Assembly: GCF_001718315.1 (NCBI RefSeq)
Contig: NZ_CP013363.1
Location: 2,294,001 to 2,358,000 of the forward strand
Length of the DNA stretch: 64,000 bases
Reading direction: 5' to 3'
DNA from: Burkholderia diffusa
GTDB taxonomy: Bacteria; Pseudomonadota; Gammaproteobacteria; Burkholderiales; Burkholderiaceae
Under the pieces are notes generated by a model that did no database searches, had not been told where the DNA came from, and saw nothing but the letters and a program-made list of their open reading frames with translations. This document shows, one piece after another, positions 1 through 9,017 of this stretch; positions within the stretch are counted from its first letter, which is position 1, and every line of letters begins with the position of its first letter. Both the position numbers and the translations under genes were made by a program.

Positions 1-1086
1 CGCGCGCGGCGCCGCCGCGATCACGAGACGCCCCTGCGCATGCCCCTGGATCCGCTCGATCCCGCCGTGCAGGAAGCGCACTGCCCCGCCGAGCTCCGCC
101 GCGAGCGCGCCGACGTCGGGCTCGCCGCCGCTCTCGCCCGTATAGCGGACGTCGAGCACGACTTGCGCGCCGTCGGGCAGCGCGGCCAGCTCGGGCAACG
201 GCCGCACGCGTGCAGCCAGTTCGGCAGGCAAGTCGTGCACGAGCGTGCTGAGCAGCGCGCGCGTCGCGCCGTGACGCGGATCGCCGAACACGCGCCACAC
301 CGGGCCCGTTTCGACGACCTCGCCCTGCTCGATCACCGCAACCGTGTCACACACTGCGCGGATCACCTCCATCTCGTGCGTGATCAACACGATGGTGAGC
401 CCGAGACGGCGATTGATGTCGGCGAGCAGCGCGAGGATCGATTGCGTCGTCTCGGGATCGAGCGCCGATGTCGCCTCGTCGCACAACAACACTTCCGGGT
501 CGTGCACCAGCGCCCGCGCGATGCCCACGCGCTGCTTCTGGCCGCCGGACAGGCTCGCCGGATACGCGTCGCGCTTCGCCGCGAGCCCGACGAGGTCGAG
601 CAACGCATCAACCTTCCGCGTGCGCTCCGCCTTCGGCACGCCGGCGATCTTCAGCGGCAGCGCGACGTTCTCGAACACCGTCTTCGCCGACAGCAGGTTG
701 AAATGCTGGAACACCATCCCGGTACGGCGGCGCAGTGCGACGAGCCCGTCCTCGTCGAGCGCGCCGACGTCGACGTCCTGCACGCGCACGCTGCCCGAAC
801 TCGGACGTTCGAGACCGTTGACTAGCCGCAGCAGCGTCGACTTGCCGGCACCGCTGCGGCCAATGATGCCGAACACCTCGCCGCGCCGAACCTCGAGCGT
901 CACGTCGCGCAGCGCGGCGGCCTGGCCGCGCGGCGTCGCGAATACCTTGCCGACATGCGCGAACGACACGGCGACACCGTCGGTGCGTGCGCCCGCTTCA
1001 TCATGCGCCGCATGTGCGTGCGCGCCTGCGCCGGCCCGCACGGCCGACGCCTCGATGAACCCCAGCGTATCGAACAGTTGCGTCAT
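1..1086 (-). CDS. metN: MetN-type methionine/organosulfur ABC transporter ATPase (3' end outside window)
   Basis: The reading frame is open from an ATG at 1086 to the window edge (362 codons). It carries the ABC ATPase signatures in order: Walker [11 protein letters not shown]-loop in MVFQHFNLL, signature LSGGQKQR, Walker [12 protein letters not shown], and the switch His in LITHEME. The C-terminal part has the layout of the NIL ligand-sensing domain found in MetN proteins. A GGAG lies 7 nt before the ATG. It starts 18 nt after the stop of the upstream monooxygenase gene, so the two are probably co-transcribed with the MetQ-like gene. By family role it energises import of methionine or a related sulfur compound at the inner membrane. 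A MetI permease would be expected just outside the window. The exact substrate is not shown. Confidence 0.9.
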   Translation of the reverse strand, partial: MTQLFDTLGFIEASAVRAGAGAHAHAAHDEAGARTDGVAVSFAHVGKVFATPRGQAAALRDVTLEVRRGEVFGIIGRSGAGKSTLLRLVNGLERPSSGSVRVQDVDVGALDEDGLVALRRRTGMVFQHFNLLSAKTVFENVALPLKIAGVPKAERTRKVDALLDLVGLAAKRDAYPASLSGGQKQRVGIARALVHDPEVLLCDEATSALDPETTQSILALLADINRRLGLTIVLITHEMEVIRAVCDTVAVIEQGEVVETGPVWRVFGDPRHGATRALLSTLVHDLPAELAARVRPLPELAALPDGAQVVLDVRYTGESGGEPDVGALAAELGGAVRFLHGGIERIQGHAQGRLVIAAAPRA

Positions 1087-1104
1087 CGCTTCGCTCCGTC
1101 ACGT

Positions 1105-2520
1105 TCATGCATGCGCGGGATGCGCGGGTTCCGTCACGGGCACGGCGGCAGGCCGATGCTGCGCGCCCGTGTGCCAGGCCGGCAGCCGCGCGCCGTCGCC
1201 GAACAGCTTCTCGCGCAGCGTCGGCGCCGGATCGTAGTCTTCCTTGTAGATGCCGCGGCTCTGCAGTTCCGGTACGACCCAGTCGACGAAATCCTCGAAC
1301 GACTCGGGCATCACGGTGCGCGTCAGGTTGAAGCCGTCGATGCCCGTCTCGTCGATCCATGACTGCAGTTCGTCGGCGACCTGCGACGGCGAGCCGACGA
1401 TCGGCGCATAGCGCCCGCCGAGCGACATCTGTTCGAGCATCCGTCGCACGGTCCACGTGCCGCTCGTGCTCTTCTTCGAAATCGCGTCGACGGCCGACTG
1501 GATCGAATCGGTCTTCACGTACGAGATCGGTTCGTCGAGACCGTACTTCGCGAAGTCGATGCCGGTCGAGCTCGCGAAATGCGCGAGACCGGCTTCCGGG
1601 CTCGCGTAGCGCCGGTATTCGTCGAACTTTTCGCGTGCGAGAAGTTCGGTCTCGGCGGTCACGACGCTCACGCCGGCAAAAATCCTGATCGATGCAGGAT
1701 CGCGCCCCTGCCGTGCGGCGGCCGCACGAATGTCGAGCGCGGCCGCGCGCGCGGCGGCCTTGCTCTGCCCGTTCACGAACACGCATTCCGCATGCCGTCC
1801 CGCGAACTCGACGCCGCGCGCGGACGAACCGGCCTGGTACAGCACCGGCGTGCGCTGCGGCGACGGCTCGCTCAGGTGGATCGCGTCGACCGAATAGAAC
1901 GGCCCGTCGTGCTTCACGCGCCGCACCTTGCCCGGCTGCGCGAACACGCGTGCGTGCGCATCGCGGATCACCGCATCGTCGTCCCAGCTCTGTTCCCACA
2001 GCTTGTAGACGACTTCCATGTAGTCGTCCGCGCGTTCGTAGCGGTCATCGTGGCCGATCTGCCGCGCGAGGCCCATCCCGCGCGCGGCGCTGTCCAGATA
2101 GCCGGTCACGATGTTCCAGCCGATGCGCCCCTTCGTCAGGTGGTCGAGCGTCGACATGCGGCGCGCGAACAGGTAAGGCGGCTCGTACGTCAGGTTCGCG
2201 GTCACGCCGAAGCCGAGATGTTGCGTGACCTGCGCCATCGCCGGCACGAGCAGCAACGGATCGTTCACGGGCACCTGCACCGATTCGCGCAGCGCTGCAT
2301 CCGGGCCGCCGCCGAACACGTCGTATACGCCGACGATGTCCGCGAGAAAGATTCCGTCGAACTTGCCGCGTTCGAGCGTCTTCGCGAGATCGGCCCAGTA
2401 GTCGAGATCGGTGTAGTGCGCGGAGCGGTCGCGCGGATGCGTCCACAGCCCGTGGTTGATGTGCCCGACGCAGTTCATGTTGAACGCGTTGAGCAGGATC
2501 TTCTTGCGGTTCGTCGTCAT
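1105..2520 (-). CDS. LLM-class FMN-dependent monooxygenase (NtaA/SnaA/DszA family)
   Basis: A 471-residue protein with the N-terminal pattern of the NtaA/SnaA/DszA branch of bacterial luciferase-like monooxygenases: LLNAFNMNCVGHINHGLW, then the conserved YWADLAKTLERGKFDGIFLAD. The segment GRIGWNIVTGYLDSAARG is the usual flavin-proximal motif. These enzymes use reduced FMN from a partner reductase to oxidise or cleave organosulfur or aminocarboxylate compounds. The gene lies between a MetQ-like binding protein gene (10 nt away) and metN (18 nt away). That suggests it attacks the compound brought in by this transporter and may release sulfur for assimilation, which is inference from context. 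No flavin reductase gene is visible here. Confidence 0.88.
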   Translation of the reverse strand: MTTNRKKILLNAFNMNCVGHINHGLWTHPRDRSAHYTDLDYWADLAKTLERGKFDGIFLADIVGVYDVFGGGPDAALRESVQVPVNDPLLLVPAMAQVTQHLGFGVTANLTYEPPYLFARRMSTLDHLTKGRIGWNIVTGYLDSAARGMGLARQIGHDDRYERADDYMEVVYKLWEQSWDDDAVIRDAHARVFAQPGKVRRVKHDGPFYSVDAIHLSEPSPQRTPVLYQAGSSARGVEFAGRHAECVFVNGQSKAAARAAALDIRAAAARQGRDPASIRIFAGVSVVTAETELLAREKFDEYRRYASPEAGLAHFASSTGIDFAKYGLDEPISYVKTDSIQSAVDAISKKSTSGTWTVRRMLEQMSLGGRYAPIVGSPSQVADELQSWIDETGIDGFNLTRTVMPESFEDFVDWVVPELQSRGIYKEDYDPAPTLREKLFGDGARLPAWHTGAQHRPAAVPVTEPAHPAHA

Positions 2521-2530
2521 GTCGCCTCCG

Positions 2531-3361
2531 TCACCACGCGATCGCGTACAGCGAGCCGAACGCGTTGTCGAGCGCCCGGCGCACCGCCGGCGAGTGCTGG
2601 TAGATCGCGATGAACTTGCGGATGCGCGCGTCGTTCACGCTCTCCGTCCGCACGACCCACTGGATCGCGAAATTCTTGTTCTCGGTGCCGTCGAACAGCA
2701 GCGCGCTGTTCGGGTCGGTCGTGCCGGCGAGCTTGATGAAGCTCGGGTAGCCCTGCGCGAGATCGACGTCGTCGAGTGAGCGCGCGAGCTGCGACGCCTC
2801 GAGCGGGATGATCTTCAGGTGCTTCGGGTTGGACACGATGTCGTGCGTCGTCGCGCGATAGTCGGCGCCCGGCTTCAGCGTGATGAGCCCCGCGCGCTGC
2901 AGCAGCAACAGCCCGCGCCCGCCGTTCACGGGATCGTTCGCGATCGCGACGCGTGCGCCGTCCTTCAGCTCGTCGAAGCGCTTCACCTTCTTCGAATAGA
3001 GGCCGATCTTCATGATCGTGCCGGGCGCGATCGATACGAAGTCGTAGCCGCCCTGCTTCTTCGCGTTCTCGAGAAATGGAATGTGCTGGAAGTAGTTGAC
3101 GTCGATGTCCTTGTTCGCCAGCGCCGCATTCGGCGTATTCCAGTCGGTGAACTCGACGATCCGCACGTCGAGGCCCTGCGCCTTCGCCTCCTTCGCGGCG
3201 ATCTTCAGCGCATCGATCTGCGGGCTCGTCGAGATGCCGACCTTCAGCGGCGCGGTGTCGGCGCGTGCGCCGTTCAGCATCGCGACGCCGAGCAACGCGG
3301 TTGCCAGCAGACGGGCCACGCGGCCGGAGGAAAAGCGGGCGGAAAAAACGGCATGCAGCAT
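2531..3361 (-). CDS. metQ: MetQ-like substrate-binding protein of a methionine/organosulfur ABC transporter
   Basis: The frame is open further upstream, but ATG 3361 is chosen because an AGGAG lies about 10 nt before it and a clear signal peptide follows (Arg-containing n-region, then LLATALLGVAMLNGARA). This gives 276 residues. The mature protein starts with LKVGISTSPQIDALKIAAKEA and contains DIDVNYFQHIPFLENAKKQ, which is the hallmark of the NlpA/MetQ family. There is no lipobox Cys, so it is predicted to be a soluble periplasmic protein rather than a lipoprotein. It is the first gene of the leftward operon with the monooxygenase and MetN. The substrate may be methionine or a related thioether or sulfonate. 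Confidence 0.88.
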   Translation of the reverse strand: MLHAVFSARFSSGRVARLLATALLGVAMLNGARADTAPLKVGISTSPQIDALKIAAKEAKAQGLDVRIVEFTDWNTPNAALANKDIDVNYFQHIPFLENAKKQGGYDFVSIAPGTIMKIGLYSKKVKRFDELKDGARVAIANDPVNGGRGLLLLQRAGLITLKPGADYRATTHDIVSNPKHLKIIPLEASQLARSLDDVDLAQGYPSFIKLAGTTDPNSALLFDGTENKNFAIQWVVRTESVNDARIRKFIAIYQHSPAVRRALDNAFGSLYAIAW

Positions 3362-3575
3362 GGAAACCACTCTCCTGTCCAAAGACGGTATCGACGGATG
3401 AGCGACGCCGCGGCGAACGCGCGGGCGTTCTCCGGACGGTCGTCGTCGCATCGGAAAAGGATCAGCCGATGATAGAGAGCGGCAGGAAGGCGGTCTACGA
3501 AGCGATTGTGCGAAGAAAATCGCGCGCAGCGATATGGCGCTCGATCCGCCGGGGCGAGCGCCCGGCCGGCCCGTT

Positions 3576-3622
3576 GGCCGAAATCTCGGCCTGGCCGGCG
3601 GGCGAATTCCGAAATCTCGGCC
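3576..3622. promoter_or_regulatory. Paired palindromes, candidate upstream activator sites
   Basis: The 12-mer CCGAAATCTCGG occurs twice, at 3578-3589 and 3609-3620, in the same orientation and 31 bp apart (about three helical turns). The first copy extends to a perfect palindrome GGCCGA-AATC-TCGGCC (3576-3591). The pair lies about 110-155 bp upstream of the predicted sigma-54 start site near 3732, where NtrC-family activators normally bind. The likely binder is the DctD-like regulator encoded at 7215-8579. Binding is inferred. Confidence 0.5.
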
Positions 3623-3705
3623 AGCCTGTGGCGGGAACCCTTTCCGCAGACGAAACAAATCCCTTATGAATCAATGCATTGAAAATATTCCGGCAGGCCG
3701 GAATT

Positions 3706-3722
3706 CTGGCACGGGGGTTGCG
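3706..3722 (+). promoter_or_regulatory. Sigma-54 promoter of the 2-hydroxycarboxylate transporter gene
   Basis: CTGGCACGGGGGTTGCG matches the -24/-12 consensus (YTGGCACG-N4-TTGC), with GG and GC exactly 12 bp apart. A perfect inverted repeat, ATTCCGG-CAGG-CCGGAAT (3687-3704), ends 2 bp upstream. Start of transcription is expected near 3732, about 50 bp before the transporter start. A sigma-54-dependent activator is encoded two genes downstream, which fits. Confidence 0.75.
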
Positions 3723-3782
3723 TAATAGACGGCACACGATGCCGCGAAGCCATGCAGGCATTCCAACATCAGGAGACACGTC

Positions 3783-5147
3783 TTGCAGACCTCAATTCCT
3801 ACCCAAACCCGCCCCGAGCCGATTGCCGAAGCCGGTCCCGCCACGCGCGAGCGCTTCTGGCCGGAAGGCTGGTGGAAGCTGATGGAAATCCGCGTCGGCA
3901 TCATCCCGCTGCCGGTCTACGTGATCCTGTTCGGGCTGATCGTCGGCTTCGCGGTGACGGGCAAGGTGCCCGGCGAGATCTCGATGGCGATCGCCGTGCT
4001 CGCGTTCTTCGGCTTCACCTGCGCCGAGCTCGGCAAGCGCCTGCCGCTGTTGCGCAACATCGGCGCGGCCGCGATCTTCGCGACCTTCGTGCCGTCGGCG
4101 CTCACCTACTATCACGTGCTGCCGAAGCCGGTGCTGAACCTCACCGTCGAGTTCACGAAGTCGACGAACTTCCTGTACCTGTTCATCGCGTCGATCATCG
4201 TCGGCAGCATCCTGAGCATGGACCGGCGCGTGCTGATCCAGGGCTTCGTGAAAATCTTCATTCCGCTCGCCGCCGGTTCGGTCGCCGCCGCGATCGTCGG
4301 CACGGCGGTCGGCACCGCGCTCGGCCTCGGCGCGCGCCACACGCTCCTTTACATCGTCGTGCCGATCATGGCGGGCGGCGTCGGTGAAGGCGCGATTCCG
4401 CTGTCGATCGGCTATTCGGAACTGATGCACCTGCCGCAGGGCGAGATGTTCGCGATGGTGCTGCCGCCGGTGATGCTCGGCAGCCTGACCGCGATCATCC
4501 TGTCGGGCGCGCTCGACATGCTCGGCAAGCGCCTGCCTCATCTGACCGGCAACGGCCGCCTGCAGGTCGGCGAAAGCGGCGACATGACGCCGGAAAGCGA
4601 GGAAATCCGCGGCCACGTCGACGTCACGCACATCGCGGGCGCCGGCATCACGGCGATCACGCTGTACCTCGTCGGCCTGATGGCGCACAAGCTGTTCGGC
4701 CTGCCCGCGCCGGTCGCGATGCTGTTCCTCGCGGTGCTGGTGAAACTCGCGCGCGCGGTGTCGCCGCCGCTGCAGGAAGGCGCGTTCGTCGTCTACAAGT
4801 TCTTCTCGACCGCCGTCACGTATCCGCTGCTGTTCGCGATCGGCGTCGCGATGACGCCGTGGGACAAGCTGACCGCCGCTTTCACGATCGTCAACGTCGT
4901 CACGATCGTGTCGACCGTCGCGACGCTGATGGGCACGGGTTTCGTGGTCGGCCGCCTGCTGAAGATGTACCCTATCGACACCGCAATCGTGAACGCCTGC
5001 CACAGCGGGCAAGGCGGCACCGGCGACGTCGCGATCCTGACCGCCGCGAACCGGATGCAACTGATGCCGTTCGCGCAGATCGCGACGCGCATCGGCGGCG
5101 CGATCGTCGTCACGGTGACGCTGATCCTGGTCGCGCACTTCGGTTGA
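3783..5147 (+). CDS. 2-hydroxycarboxylate transporter family (2HCT, CitS/MleP-like) symporter
   Basis: A 454-residue membrane protein with about eleven hydrophobic segments. Two GGxG-type signatures characteristic of the 2HCT family are visible: GGVGEGAIPLSIGY near residue 200 and HSGQGGTGDVAIL near residue 415. These form the two re-entrant loops that bind substrate. Known members carry citrate or malate with sodium or protons across the inner membrane. The start is a TTG at 3783 with AGGAG 7 nt upstream; no in-frame ATG gives an intact N-terminus. Expression is probably controlled by the sigma-54 promoter at 3706-3722 and the sensor/regulator pair that follows. The exact carboxylate cannot be told from sequence. 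Confidence 0.9.
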   Translation: MQTSIPTQTRPEPIAEAGPATRERFWPEGWWKLMEIRVGIIPLPVYVILFGLIVGFAVTGKVPGEISMAIAVLAFFGFTCAELGKRLPLLRNIGAAAIFATFVPSALTYYHVLPKPVLNLTVEFTKSTNFLYLFIASIIVGSILSMDRRVLIQGFVKIFIPLAAGSVAAAIVGTAVGTALGLGARHTLLYIVVPIMAGGVGEGAIPLSIGYSELMHLPQGEMFAMVLPPVMLGSLTAIILSGALDMLGKRLPHLTGNGRLQVGESGDMTPESEEIRGHVDVTHIAGAGITAITLYLVGLMAHKLFGLPAPVAMLFLAVLVKLARAVSPPLQEGAFVVYKFFSTAVTYPLLFAIGVAMTPWDKLTAAFTIVNVVTIVSTVATLMGTGFVVGRLLKMYPIDTAIVNACHSGQGGTGDVAILTAANRMQLMPFAQIATRIGGAIVVTVTLILVAHFG

Positions 5148-5224
5148 CACGCCGCTGCGCGCACCGTCGCGCAGGCTGCTTCGCACGCGCCGCCGCCGGC
5201 CCTGCCGGCGCGCGGCGCGCGTCG

Positions 5225-5314
5225 TTGCGGACGGCCGGTTGCGGACGACCGGTTGCGGAGGGCCGGTCGCGGAGGGCAGGTCGCGGACGACCGGTAGCGG
5301 ACGACCGGTAGCGG
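5225..5314 (+). repeat. 14-bp tandem repeat, about 6.4 copies
   Basis: Six consecutive 14-bp units of the form TNGCGGACGACCGG (variants: GACGGCC, GAGGGCC, GAGGGCA) start at 5225, 5239, 5253, 5267, 5281 and 5295, with a partial seventh unit to 5314. The array ends 6 bp before the start codon of the sensor kinase gene and occupies the place where a ribosome-binding site would be expected. The unit length is not a multiple of three and not a CRISPR spacing. Confidence 0.9.
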
Positions 5315-5320
5315 GCTTCG

Positions 5321-7225
5321 ATGAGGGCGAACGTGCAGAAGAGCTTCAAGGGAATCCCGTGGTGGGGATGGGCGTCGGCCGCCGTGGTGTATGTCGGCGT
5401 GGCGGGCGCGGCTGTCGATTTCGCGTGGGAGCGCGCGATCGACGCGCTCGAGGAAACCGGCGCGCACCGGCTCGACCTGTACGCGTCGAGCCTGAAGAGC
5501 GAACTCGGCCGATTCGAGATCCTGCCGGGCCTGGTCGCCCGCCAGGACGGCGTGCGCACGCTGCTGCGGGCCGCGCCGCAAGACCGGCCCGCGCTCACGC
5601 ACACCGTCAACACGTATCTCGAAGCCGTGAACCGCGACGCGGGCAGCGGCGCCGTCGACGTGATCGATCTGGAGGGCGAAGTGATCGCCGCCAGCAACTG
5701 GAACGAGACGATCAGCTTCGTCGGCACCAACGTGTCGTACCGGCCGTACTTCAAGGACGCCCTGGCACGCGGCAGCGGCCGCTTCTTCGGCATCGGCACG
5801 AACACCGGCGTGCCGGGCGTCTACTTCGCGAGCGCGGTGCGCGACGACGGCGTGCCGATCGGTGCGGCGGCCGTGAAGATCAGCGTCGATTCGCTGGAGT
5901 CTGCGTGGCGCGCGCCGGGCGTCGCCGCGATGGTGGTCGACAGCAACGGCGTGGTCGTGATCTCGACCGAGCCCGCGTGGAAGTTCACCGCGCTGCGCCC
6001 GATCACCGCCCAGCAGCAGCGCGACATTCAGGCATCGCGACAATACGCGGGGCGCACGGTGGACGTGCTGCCGTACCGCCACATCGGCGACCGCAGCGCC
6101 GCCGCGTGGTTCGGCACGTTCCCGGATCCGCGCCACGCCGGCCGCAACACGCGCTATCTGGTGATGTCGCGCCCCGCGCCGCAGGCAGGCGATTCGTTGA
6201 TGGTGCTGCTCGACATCGCCGGCGCGCGGCGCCAGCAGCAGATGGCGTTCGCGTTCGTCACCGGCGCATTCCTGATCGTCGCGCTGCTGGTCGGCTATGC
6301 GATCCAGCGCCGCCGGGCAATTCTCGCGCGGCTGAACGCGCAGGACGCGCTGCGCCGCGCGAACGACCGGCTCGAACTGACCGTCGCACAGCGCACGGCC
6401 GCGCTGACGGCCGCGAACGAACGGATGCAGCGCGAGATCGTCGAACGCGAACGCACCGAGCAACGGCTGCGCGATTCGCAGCAGGAAGTCGTGCACGCGG
6501 GCAAGCTCGCGGTGCTCGGGCAGATGGCGGCCGGTCTCACGCACGAGCTGAACCAGCCGCTCGTCGCGATCCGCACGCTCTGCGACAACGCGCGCACGTT
6601 CTTCGAGCGCGGCCAGCCCGCGCCGGCGTATGCGAATCTTGAACGGATCGGCAAGCTCGTCGACAGCATGGCCGTGCTCACCGGCGAATTGAAGACGTTT
6701 GCGCGCAAGCCGGACGTCGAGCGCGTCGCCGTATCGCTGAACGAAGCCGTCGCGCATGCGCGGCTTATCTACGAGGCGCGGATCCGTGACGAAGGCGTGC
6801 AGCTCGACGTAAACATCGCGCCGGGCATGACCGTATCCGCCGAGTCAAGCCAGTTGCAGCAGGTCATCGTGAACCTGCTCGGCAACGCGCTCGACGCGGT
6901 GCACGATGCGCCCGTGCGGCGCATCGTCATCGAAGCCGTCGAAGTGGAAGGCGCGGACGATGCGCGCGCCGCCGGCCGCGTGCGCTTCACCGTCGCAGAC
7001 AGTGGCGCCGGCATCGCGCCCGACGTGCTGCCGCATCTGTTCGAGCCGTTCGTCACGACCAAGCCGCGCGGCCAGGGGCTCGGGCTCGGCCTCGCGATCA
7101 CATCGCGCATCGTCGAGGCATTCGGCGCGAAGATTACCGCGACGAACCGCGACACGGGCGGCGCGCAGTTCACCATCGAATTCGCGGCGGCAACGCCGCA
7201 ACAAAGGACAGAGCATGGAAGATGA
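5321..7225 (+). CDS. DctB-like sensor histidine kinase
   Basis: 634 residues. One membrane helix lies near residues 12-32, then a periplasmic double-Cache-type sensor region of about 270 residues, then a second helix near 308-328 (FVTGAFLIVALLVGYAI). A coiled coil and the kinase core follow. The HisKA motif is GLTHELNQPL with the phospho-His near 408. The HATPase has the N box VIVNLLGNALDA, the G1 box DSGAGI and the G2 box GQGLGLGLAI. This is the architecture of DctB-type kinases that sense C4-dicarboxylates. Its 3' end overlaps the response-regulator gene by 11 nt. The ligand is probably the hydroxycarboxylate moved by the upstream transporter. No good Shine-Dalgarno is seen before ATG 5321, where a tandem repeat sits instead. 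Confidence 0.92.
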   Translation: MRANVQKSFKGIPWWGWASAAVVYVGVAGAAVDFAWERAIDALEETGAHRLDLYASSLKSELGRFEILPGLVARQDGVRTLLRAAPQDRPALTHTVNTYLEAVNRDAGSGAVDVIDLEGEVIAASNWNETISFVGTNVSYRPYFKDALARGSGRFFGIGTNTGVPGVYFASAVRDDGVPIGAAAVKISVDSLESAWRAPGVAAMVVDSNGVVVISTEPAWKFTALRPITAQQQRDIQASRQYAGRTVDVLPYRHIGDRSAAAWFGTFPDPRHAGRNTRYLVMSRPAPQAGDSLMVLLDIAGARRQQQMAFAFVTGAFLIVALLVGYAIQRRRAILARLNAQDALRRANDRLELTVAQRTAALTAANERMQREIVERERTEQRLRDSQQEVVHAGKLAVLGQMAAGLTHELNQPLVAIRTLCDNARTFFERGQPAPAYANLERIGKLVDSMAVLTGELKTFARKPDVERVAVSLNEAVAHARLIYEARIRDEGVQLDVNIAPGMTVSAESSQLQQVIVNLLGNALDAVHDAPVRRIVIEAVEVEGADDARAAGRVRFTVADSGAGIAPDVLPHLFEPFVTTKPRGQGLGLGLAITSRIVEAFGAKITATNRDTGGAQFTIEFAAATPQQRTEHGR

Positions 7226-8579
7226 AATTCGCGTGCTGGTCGTCGAGGACGATGAAAACGTCCGGATCGGCGTCGAGCAGGCCGTCGCGCTCGCCGGGTT
7301 TCCGGTCGATGCGTTCGCGTCGGCCGCCGACGCGCTTGCGCACGTCGCGCCCGGCGCGCCCATCGTGATCGTGTCGGACGTGCGAATGCCCGGCATCGAC
7401 GGGCTGCAGTTGCTCGAACGCGTGATGGCGGTCGACGCGCAGATTCCGGTCGTGCTGATCAGCGGTCACGCCGACATTTCGACGGCCGTCGGCGCGATGC
7501 ACGACGGTGCGTACGACTTCATCGAGAAGCCGTTTTCGTCGGACGTGATCGCGGGGCGCGTCGCGCGCGCGGTCGAGAAGCGCCGGCTCACGCTCGAGGT
7601 GCAGGGGCTGCGCGCGGCGCTCCACAACTGGCAGGGGATCGAGGCGCTCGTGCTCGGCAAGTCGCCCGCGATGGCCGATGTGCGCAAGAAGATCCTGCGC
7701 CTCGCCGATACGTCGGTGTCGGTGCTGATCACCGGGGAGACGGGCACCGGCAAGGAGTTGATCGCGCGCAGCCTGCACGACTTCGGCGGAAGGCGCGACG
7801 CGCATTTCGTCGCGTTGAATTGCGGCGGCCTGCCCGAGCAGGTGTTCGAGAGCGAGCTGTTCGGCCATGAGGCCGGCGCGTTTACGGGCGCGATCAAGAA
7901 GCGTATCGGCAAGATCGAATGGGCGCACGGCGGCACGCTGTTTCTCGACGAAATCGAAACGATGCCGATTCCGCTGCAGATCAAGATGTTGCGGGTGCTG
8001 CAAGAACGCGTGGTCGAACGGCTCGGCGCGAACGAGCTGATTCCGGTCGATTGCCGGATCGTTGCCGCGTCGAAAGCCGATCTCGCCGAACTGGCCGCCG
8101 ACGGGCGCTTTCGCGCGGACTTGCTGTATCGGCTCAACGTCGCGCAAATCGAGCTGCCGCCGCTACGCGAGCGCCGCGAGGACGTGCCGCTTCTGTTCGA
8201 GCATTTCGTGCTCGCGGCCGCGCGGCGCTTCGGGCAACCGGCGCCGGTCGTCACCGCTGCGCAGGTGTCCGAACTGATGACGCACGCATGGCCCGGCAAC
8301 GTGCGCGAACTGCAGAACGTGGCCGATCGCTTCGTGCTCGGCCTGACCGGCGACAGCCTGCTTTCGTCCGGCGGCGAACCGGCGGCAGGCGGCACGCTTG
8401 CCGAGCAGATGGCGTATTTCGAGCGGATGCTGATCGAGGACATGCTGCGGCGTCACAACGGCAACGTTGCGGACGCAAGCGTCGCGCTCGGCATGCCGAA
8501 GAAGACGCTCTATCACAAGCTGCGCAACCTGCGGATTCCCGCGCGCGGCGATGCGGGGGCTGACGGAACCGAAACATGA
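7215..8579 (+). CDS. DctD-like sigma-54-dependent response regulator
   Basis: 454 residues from ATG 7215, preceded by AAAGGA and overlapping the kinase stop. The receiver domain begins EIRVLVVEDDENV, with the phospho-acceptor Asp near 54 in VSDVRMPGIDG and the conserved Lys in IEKPF. The central AAA+ domain has Walker A GETGTGKE and an intact sigma-54 contact loop GAFTGA near residue 221. The C-terminus carries a Fis-type helix-turn-helix (NGNVADASVALGMPKKTLYHKL). It should activate the sigma-54 promoter at 3706-3722, binding upstream sites such as the palindromes at 3576-3622. The partner kinase is the gene just before it. Confidence 0.93.
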   Translation: MEDEIRVLVVEDDENVRIGVEQAVALAGFPVDAFASAADALAHVAPGAPIVIVSDVRMPGIDGLQLLERVMAVDAQIPVVLISGHADISTAVGAMHDGAYDFIEKPFSSDVIAGRVARAVEKRRLTLEVQGLRAALHNWQGIEALVLGKSPAMADVRKKILRLADTSVSVLITGETGTGKELIARSLHDFGGRRDAHFVALNCGGLPEQVFESELFGHEAGAFTGAIKKRIGKIEWAHGGTLFLDEIETMPIPLQIKMLRVLQERVVERLGANELIPVDCRIVAASKADLAELAADGRFRADLLYRLNVAQIELPPLRERREDVPLLFEHFVLAAARRFGQPAPVVTAAQVSELMTHAWPGNVRELQNVADRFVLGLTGDSLLSSGGEPAAGGTLAEQMAYFERMLIEDMLRRHNGNVADASVALGMPKKTLYHKLRNLRIPARGDAGADGTET

Positions 8580-8705
8580 TGCACACGGGCAGCGCGGTCA
8601 TGCGCGTGCTCGCCGTGCGGCAGAGCCGTCATCGCCGCCGCACGCGCATCGAGATCGAACACGGCGCGAAACCGCGGATGACGCGCGAACGAGGATAGTA
8701 CAGGG

Positions 8706-9017
8706 ATGGATCGCATCAACATAACCGACGGATGTCGGATCGACGGCTTCATCGTCAGGGGAATAACGCATGCGCGCAAGACATTCAGGCCAAGCGACTG
8801 GCCCGAGCGGCTCGCGGGTGTCATCACGCTGTTCGTCGGCGAAAAGCAGCCGAACTGCCGGAGCGCGCTGACGCGGCTCGCAACGCCGCTCGTCGTCGAC
8901 GGCGCCAAGTGCCTGCTCGTGTCGCGCGAGTTACAGGTCGTGTGCCCCGACGCATTCGAATTCGCGATGCAGTTCGCGCGCGCCAACGACCTGCCGGTCG
9001 ATGCGCGTCGTTACTGA
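8706..9017 (+). CDS. DUF3579 family small protein
   Basis: 103 residues with the pattern of the betaproteobacterial DUF3579 family: FIVRGITHARKTFRPSDWPERLAGV near the N-terminus, then VDGAKCLLVSRELQVVCPDAFEFAMQFARANDLPV. No signal peptide or membrane segment is seen, so it is probably cytosolic. Function unknown. Its 3' end overlaps by a few bases the convergent remnant of a fimbrial adhesin gene and marks the left border of the pilus island. Confidence 0.8.
   Translation: MDRINITDGCRIDGFIVRGITHARKTFRPSDWPERLAGVITLFVGEKQPNCRSALTRLATPLVVDGAKCLLVSRELQVVCPDAFEFAMQFARANDLPVDARRY

Noticed and set aside
3361-3658. Upstream extension of the MetQ-like protein to the TTG/ATG codons near 3658
   Set aside because: The extra 99 residues are Arg/Pro/Ser-rich and precede a normal signal peptide. 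A good Shine-Dalgarno lies before 3361.
3792-5186. Minus-strand frame of 464 codons
   Set aside because: Arg/Asp/His-rich shadow of the 2-hydroxycarboxylate transporter, which has the GGxG signatures in the plus frame.
5225-5314. CRISPR array
   Set aside because: Units of 14 bp are contiguous with no spacers, and there are no cas genes.
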